NCBI RefSeq assembly: GCF_001695625.1
Contig: NZ_MBPN01000055.1
Coordinates: 1 to 34,105 of the forward strand
Length of the DNA: 34,105 nt
Direction of reading: 5' to 3'
DNA from: Pseudomonas defluvii
GTDB taxonomy: Bacteria > Pseudomonadota > Gammaproteobacteria > Pseudomonadales > Pseudomonadaceae
Under the pieces are notes generated by a model that was not told the origin of the DNA, did not search any database, and was given only the letters and a program-made list of their open reading frames with translations. Shown here piece after piece: positions 31,560 to 34,105 of the stretch; position 1 is the stretch's first letter, and every line of letters starts with the position of its first letter. The position numbers and the translations under genes are program-made.

Positions 31560-33095
31560 ATGACTTTCTCGCCCAACCTCGACCAGATGACCCCGGAACA
31601 GCTTCGCGCCTTGGCGGCACAGGCGTTGCAGTTGCAGTCCCAGGTCGAGGCGATGAGCAGGAAGATCCAAAACGATCAAACCGTCATTGAGCAGCTCACT
31701 TACGAAATTGCCCTGCTCAAACGCCACAAGTTTGCCAAGCGCAGCGAGCAAATCAGCCCGGCGCAAAGCAGCTTGCTGGATGACCTGCTCGACACAGACC
31801 TTGAAGCTATTGAGGCCGAGCTAAAACAGCTCCTCCCAGCTGCGCCACAGGCCGAACCACGGCAATCCCCGAAACGTGCGCCCTTGCCGCCGCAGTTTCC
31901 ACGCACGGTGATTCGTCACGAACCCGAAAACACCCAGTGCGCCTGTGGCTGCCAACTTCAACGCATCGGTGAAGACGTCAGCGAGAAGCTGGATTACACG
32001 CCGGGCGTGTTTACCGTCGAGCAACATGTGCGTGGTAAATGGGCCTGCCGTCAGTGCGAAACCCTGATTCAGGCGCCGGTGCCAGCCCAGGTTATCGACA
32101 AAGGTATCCCGACCGCAGGTTTGTTGGCCCACGTGATGGTGGCCAAGTTTGCCGACTACTTGCCGCTGTACCGGCAGGAGAAAATTTTTGGCCGCGCCGG
32201 GCTGGCGATTGCTCGCTCGACCTTGGCGCAGTGGGTTGGACAAACCGGCGTGCGACTCCAGCCGCTGGTCGATGCGTTGCATGAAGCTATGCTGAAACAG
32301 GGCGTGATCCACGCCGACGAGACACCGGTACAGATGCTTGCGCCAGGCGAGAAGAAAACCCACCGGGCCTATGTCTGGGCCTACAGCACGACGCCGTTTT
32401 CGGCGCTCAAAGCGGTTGTTTACGACTTCAGCCCAAGCCGTGCTGGCGAACATGCACGCAACTTCCTGGGCGACTGGAACGGCAAGCTGGTCTGCGACGA
32501 CTTCGCTGGCTACAAAGCCGGGTTTGAGCAAGGCATCACTGAAATCGGCTGCATGGCCCACGCCCGTCGCAAGTTCTTTGATCTGCACGTGGCGAATAAA
32601 AGCCAGCTGGCTGAACAGGCCCTGCACTCGATCAGCGGCTTGTACGAGGTCGAACGCCAAGCGTGGGACATGAGCGATGAAGACCGCTGGCGAATACGCC
32701 AGGAAATGGCGGTGCCGATCATCAAAACACTGCATGACTGGATGTTGGCCCAGCGAGACCTGGTGCCCAATGGATCAGCCACGGCCAAAGCCCTCGATTA
32801 CAGCCTGAAACGCTGGGTAGCGCTGTCGCGCTACCTCGATGACGGGGCCGTACCCATAGACAACAACTGGGCAGAGAACCAGATCCGGCCTTGGGCTCTT
32901 GGACGCAAGAACTGGCTCTTCGCAGGATCGCTACGCAGTGGAAAACGGGCGGCGGCGATCATGAGTTTGATCCAGTCAGCACGGCTGAATGGGCATGATC
33001 CGTATGTTTACTTGAAGGACGTTCTCACGCGCCTGCCGACGCAGCGGGCTAGTGAAATTACAGAGCTACTGCCGCACAAATGGATGCTAGCTTGA
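31560..33095 (+). CDS. tnpC: IS66 DDE transposase
   Basis: 511 residues. The N-terminus has a leucine-zipper-like helix, then a zinc-finger part (CACGCQL...CRQCE, cysteines at 127-131 and 163-166). The catalytic DDE core has Asp253 (HADETPV), Asp313/314 (VCDDFAGY) and Glu439 (NNWAENQIRPW), and the C-terminal IS66 domain ends at LPHKWMLA. The length is complete and no frame break is visible, so the transposase should be active. Confidence 0.95.
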   Translation: MTFSPNLDQMTPEQLRALAAQALQLQSQVEAMSRKIQNDQTVIEQLTYEIALLKRHKFAKRSEQISPAQSSLLDDLLDTDLEAIEAELKQLLPAAPQAEPRQSPKRAPLPPQFPRTVIRHEPENTQCACGCQLQRIGEDVSEKLDYTPGVFTVEQHVRGKWACRQCETLIQAPVPAQVIDKGIPTAGLLAHVMVAKFADYLPLYRQEKIFGRAGLAIARSTLAQWVGQTGVRLQPLVDALHEAMLKQGVIHADETPVQMLAPGEKKTHRAYVWAYSTTPFSALKAVVYDFSPSRAGEHARNFLGDWNGKLVCDDFAGYKAGFEQGITEIGCMAHARRKFFDLHVANKSQLAEQALHSISGLYEVERQAWDMSDEDRWRIRQEMAVPIIKTLHDWMLAQRDLVPNGSATAKALDYSLKRWVALSRYLDDGAVPIDNNWAENQIRPWALGRKNWLFAGSLRSGKRAAAIMSLIQSARLNGHDPYVYLKDVLTRLPTQRASEITELLPHKWMLA

Positions 33096-33180
33096 GCCGA
33101 TATGAGGGCTGCAGACGTTGAACAGTGCACTTGAATCCTGAAAAACATGTCGGATATTCAGCAGCGTTTGCGAGGGACAG

Positions 33181-33591
33181 TCAGTCGAAAAACTCCATCT
33201 CGCTATAAGGGTGACTTCGGCATGTAGCCAATCGTGATTTCAAATCACCAACATGAGCTTCCAGTTGATGGCCATCTGGGTCAAGGAAGTAGAGAGAGTC
33301 ACCTTCACTCTTGTCTTGCCTCCAAAGCGGAACATTCAGTTCACGCAGACGTTGGGAGAATTCGGCGAAGTTTTTCTGATCAATAGAAAAGGCATAGTGC
33401 GTGTAATTACGTTGCATGTCTTCTGCGCGCACACTATCACTAGAGAGACAGAGCCAGAGATCACCCAGGCTAAGATACGCCCCAGTCTTCCAGCGCGCAG
33501 ACAATTTGAAGCCCAGCGTTTCCTCATAAAAGGCAATGCTGCGGGGCAAGCTGCATACGGCGAGAGTGAGATGATTGAAGCCAGTCAGCAT
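33181..33591 (-). CDS. fosA: FosA-type fosfomycin resistance glutathione transferase
   Basis: 136 residues, matching the FosA family in length and all key points: metal ligands His7 (FNHLTLAV), His65 (YTHYAF) and Glu111 (GHQLEAHVGD), the potassium-loop region KSEGDSLYFLDPDGH, and Arg120 near the end. FosA adds glutathione to fosfomycin and inactivates it, using manganese and potassium. It lies just after an IS66 transposase. The coding stretch is visibly poorer in G and C than the neighbouring IS, a sign of separate origin. The start is set by family alignment (MLTG.NHLTLAV); the ribosome-binding site is weak. Confidence 0.93.
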   Translation of the reverse strand: MLTGFNHLTLAVCSLPRSIAFYEETLGFKLSARWKTGAYLSLGDLWLCLSSDSVRAEDMQRNYTHYAFSIDQKNFAEFSQRLRELNVPLWRQDKSEGDSLYFLDPDGHQLEAHVGDLKSRLATCRSHPYSEMEFFD

Positions 33592-33913
33592 GAAGATCGC
33601 CTGAGACAGATGGACGGCTAGAATGTAGATCAGACAGGATGAAATGTCATCTTTAGCTGCAATGAAGCTCAGCCCCTAGTGCTACACACCAGAATCATCA
33701 ACCCAAGAGATCGTAAAGGTGGGGTGCCCGGACGGTTACCGTAGTCATGGCATCGATCATTTGATGAATTACAGGGGCACAGCATAACAGCACCTTGACT
33801 TATCCCAGCTTCAGGCAAGCTGAAGGGAATGACAGGGCTGTGCTTTGCCAGTGGCAGTTCGGCGATGATGCCGGCGGGGTGATTGTGCCGTAAGCACGTC
33901 GAGAGAAGAGATC
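33592..33913. other. Intergenic region upstream of fosA
   Basis: About 320 bases without a supported gene. The fosA promoter should lie here, but I could not single out convincing -35 and -10 boxes. A small inverted repeat (GCTTCAGG / AAGCTGAAG region near 33810-33830) is visible; nothing else can be assigned. Confidence 0.4.
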
Positions 33914-33936
33914 GCAGCCCGGTTCCCCCGGGCTGC
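33914..33936. terminator. Terminator hairpin
   Basis: A perfect 9-bp stem (GCAGCCCGG / CCGGGCTGC) with a 5-base loop lies just after the stop of the gene fragment that ends at 33948, on the minus strand. Confidence 0.6.
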
Positions 33937-33947
33937 TTGCAGGAGGA

Positions 33948-34058
33948 TCAGTTGGCGTCGAGTTCGTAGGACCGGCCCACGAAGAGAGAGGCGTAGAGGG
34001 GCTTTCCTTCGCTGAACTTGTAGTGCTCTAAAGTGGACCCATCGGTCAAGACAGTTTT
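33948..34058 (-). pseudogene. C-terminal fragment of an unknown gene
   Basis: A frame of about 36 codons ends at 33948 and reads TDGSTLEHYKFSEGKPLYAS and on to SYELDAN. It looks protein-like and is followed by a terminator hairpin, but upstream it meets a stop at 34059-34061 close to the CGCTTAC run, so the front of the gene has been lost. The family is not recognised. Confidence 0.5.
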
Positions 34059-34105
34059 TCAGCGAGTTTAAGCTGCGTCGCTTACTGCCACTGCAGCTGG
34101 TCGGC

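Larger units (their letters stand above)
30744..33095 (+). mobile_element. IS66-family insertion sequence, right end unclear
   Basis: The left end begins with GTAAGCGTCCGGCG at 30744, typical of IS66 ends, followed by a hairpin region and three genes in the usual order. No CGCTTAC right end follows the third gene within the next 100 bases. The next CGCTTAC is at 34079-34085, beyond fosA; whether it is this element's right end is open. The element interrupts a minus-strand gene at its left side. Confidence 0.75.

Noticed and set aside
31821..32735. A 304-codon minus-strand frame opposite the IS66 transposase
   Set aside because: It is the shadow of a clear DDE transposase frame.
33253..33621. 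A 122-codon plus-strand frame opposite fosA
   Set aside because: It is antisense to a fully conserved FosA frame.

Overview
The window looks like part of a large Pseudomonas-type plasmid (gamma-proteobacterial, moderately high GC). It carries a KfrA-like protein, a TrfA-like replication initiator with a large iteron system, a plasmid-style type IV pilin with a shufflon-type site, a prepilin peptidase, a RES-Xre toxin-antitoxin pair, a TerD-family protein, IS30, IS66 and IS110 traces, and a fosA-type fosfomycin resistance gene. A TrfA-type initiator together with pil and ter genes recalls IncP-2-like Pseudomonas megaplasmids, but that assignment is an inference I could not test.

Layout. 1-3.6 kb: end of an IS30 transposase, a PilV-like prepilin ending at a shufflon-like site, a SpoT-type HD hydrolase, two unknown genes, a YedK/HMCES DNA-crosslink protein and a tiny zinc-ribbon gene. 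3.6-7.0 kb: unknown genes, a truncated SPFH protein and a SLOG-like protein. 7.3-10.9 kb: kfrA, an LprI-like membrane protein and, convergent to them, repA. 10.9-16.3 kb: the replication region. 16.3-21.7 kb: small secreted proteins, an SF1 helicase, and the Xre/RES pair. 21.7-26.2 kb: a TerD-type protein, two small genes, glycerate kinase and its CdaR-type regulator. 26.2-29.6 kb: a cluster of seven tiny genes between two copies of a 430-bp direct repeat. 29.6-34.1 kb: a GNAT/coiled-coil gene interrupted by an IS66 element, then fosA.

The most unusual part is the replication region. An 18-bp motif (CGCTCANNNNATTCCGGT and its CGTACA variant) occurs in three arrangements. First, 21 same-direction copies plus one opposed copy are loosely spaced over about 1.5 kb beside repA. 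Second, two tight seven-copy arrays with 20-21 bp period lie 3.2 kb apart in opposite orientation. Third, single copies are scattered through the window, several inside genes. The two tight arrays belong to two complete origin-like modules with the same architecture: a GGGGTTA-repeat block with a DnaA-like box, a 36-bp spacer, seven iterons, a 4-bp gap, another DnaA-like box, then an AT-richer stretch. They are mirror images flanking a tyrosine recombinase, a prepilin peptidase and a response regulator. Only one initiator gene is visible, so I infer a twin-origin replicon with a large titration or handcuffing array.

How the parts may work together: RepA would bind the iterons at both origins and the control array. 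KfrA probably supports stable inheritance, and RES-Xre enforces retention. PilV and PilD are parts of a conjugative or adhesive thin pilus whose remaining genes lie outside the window.
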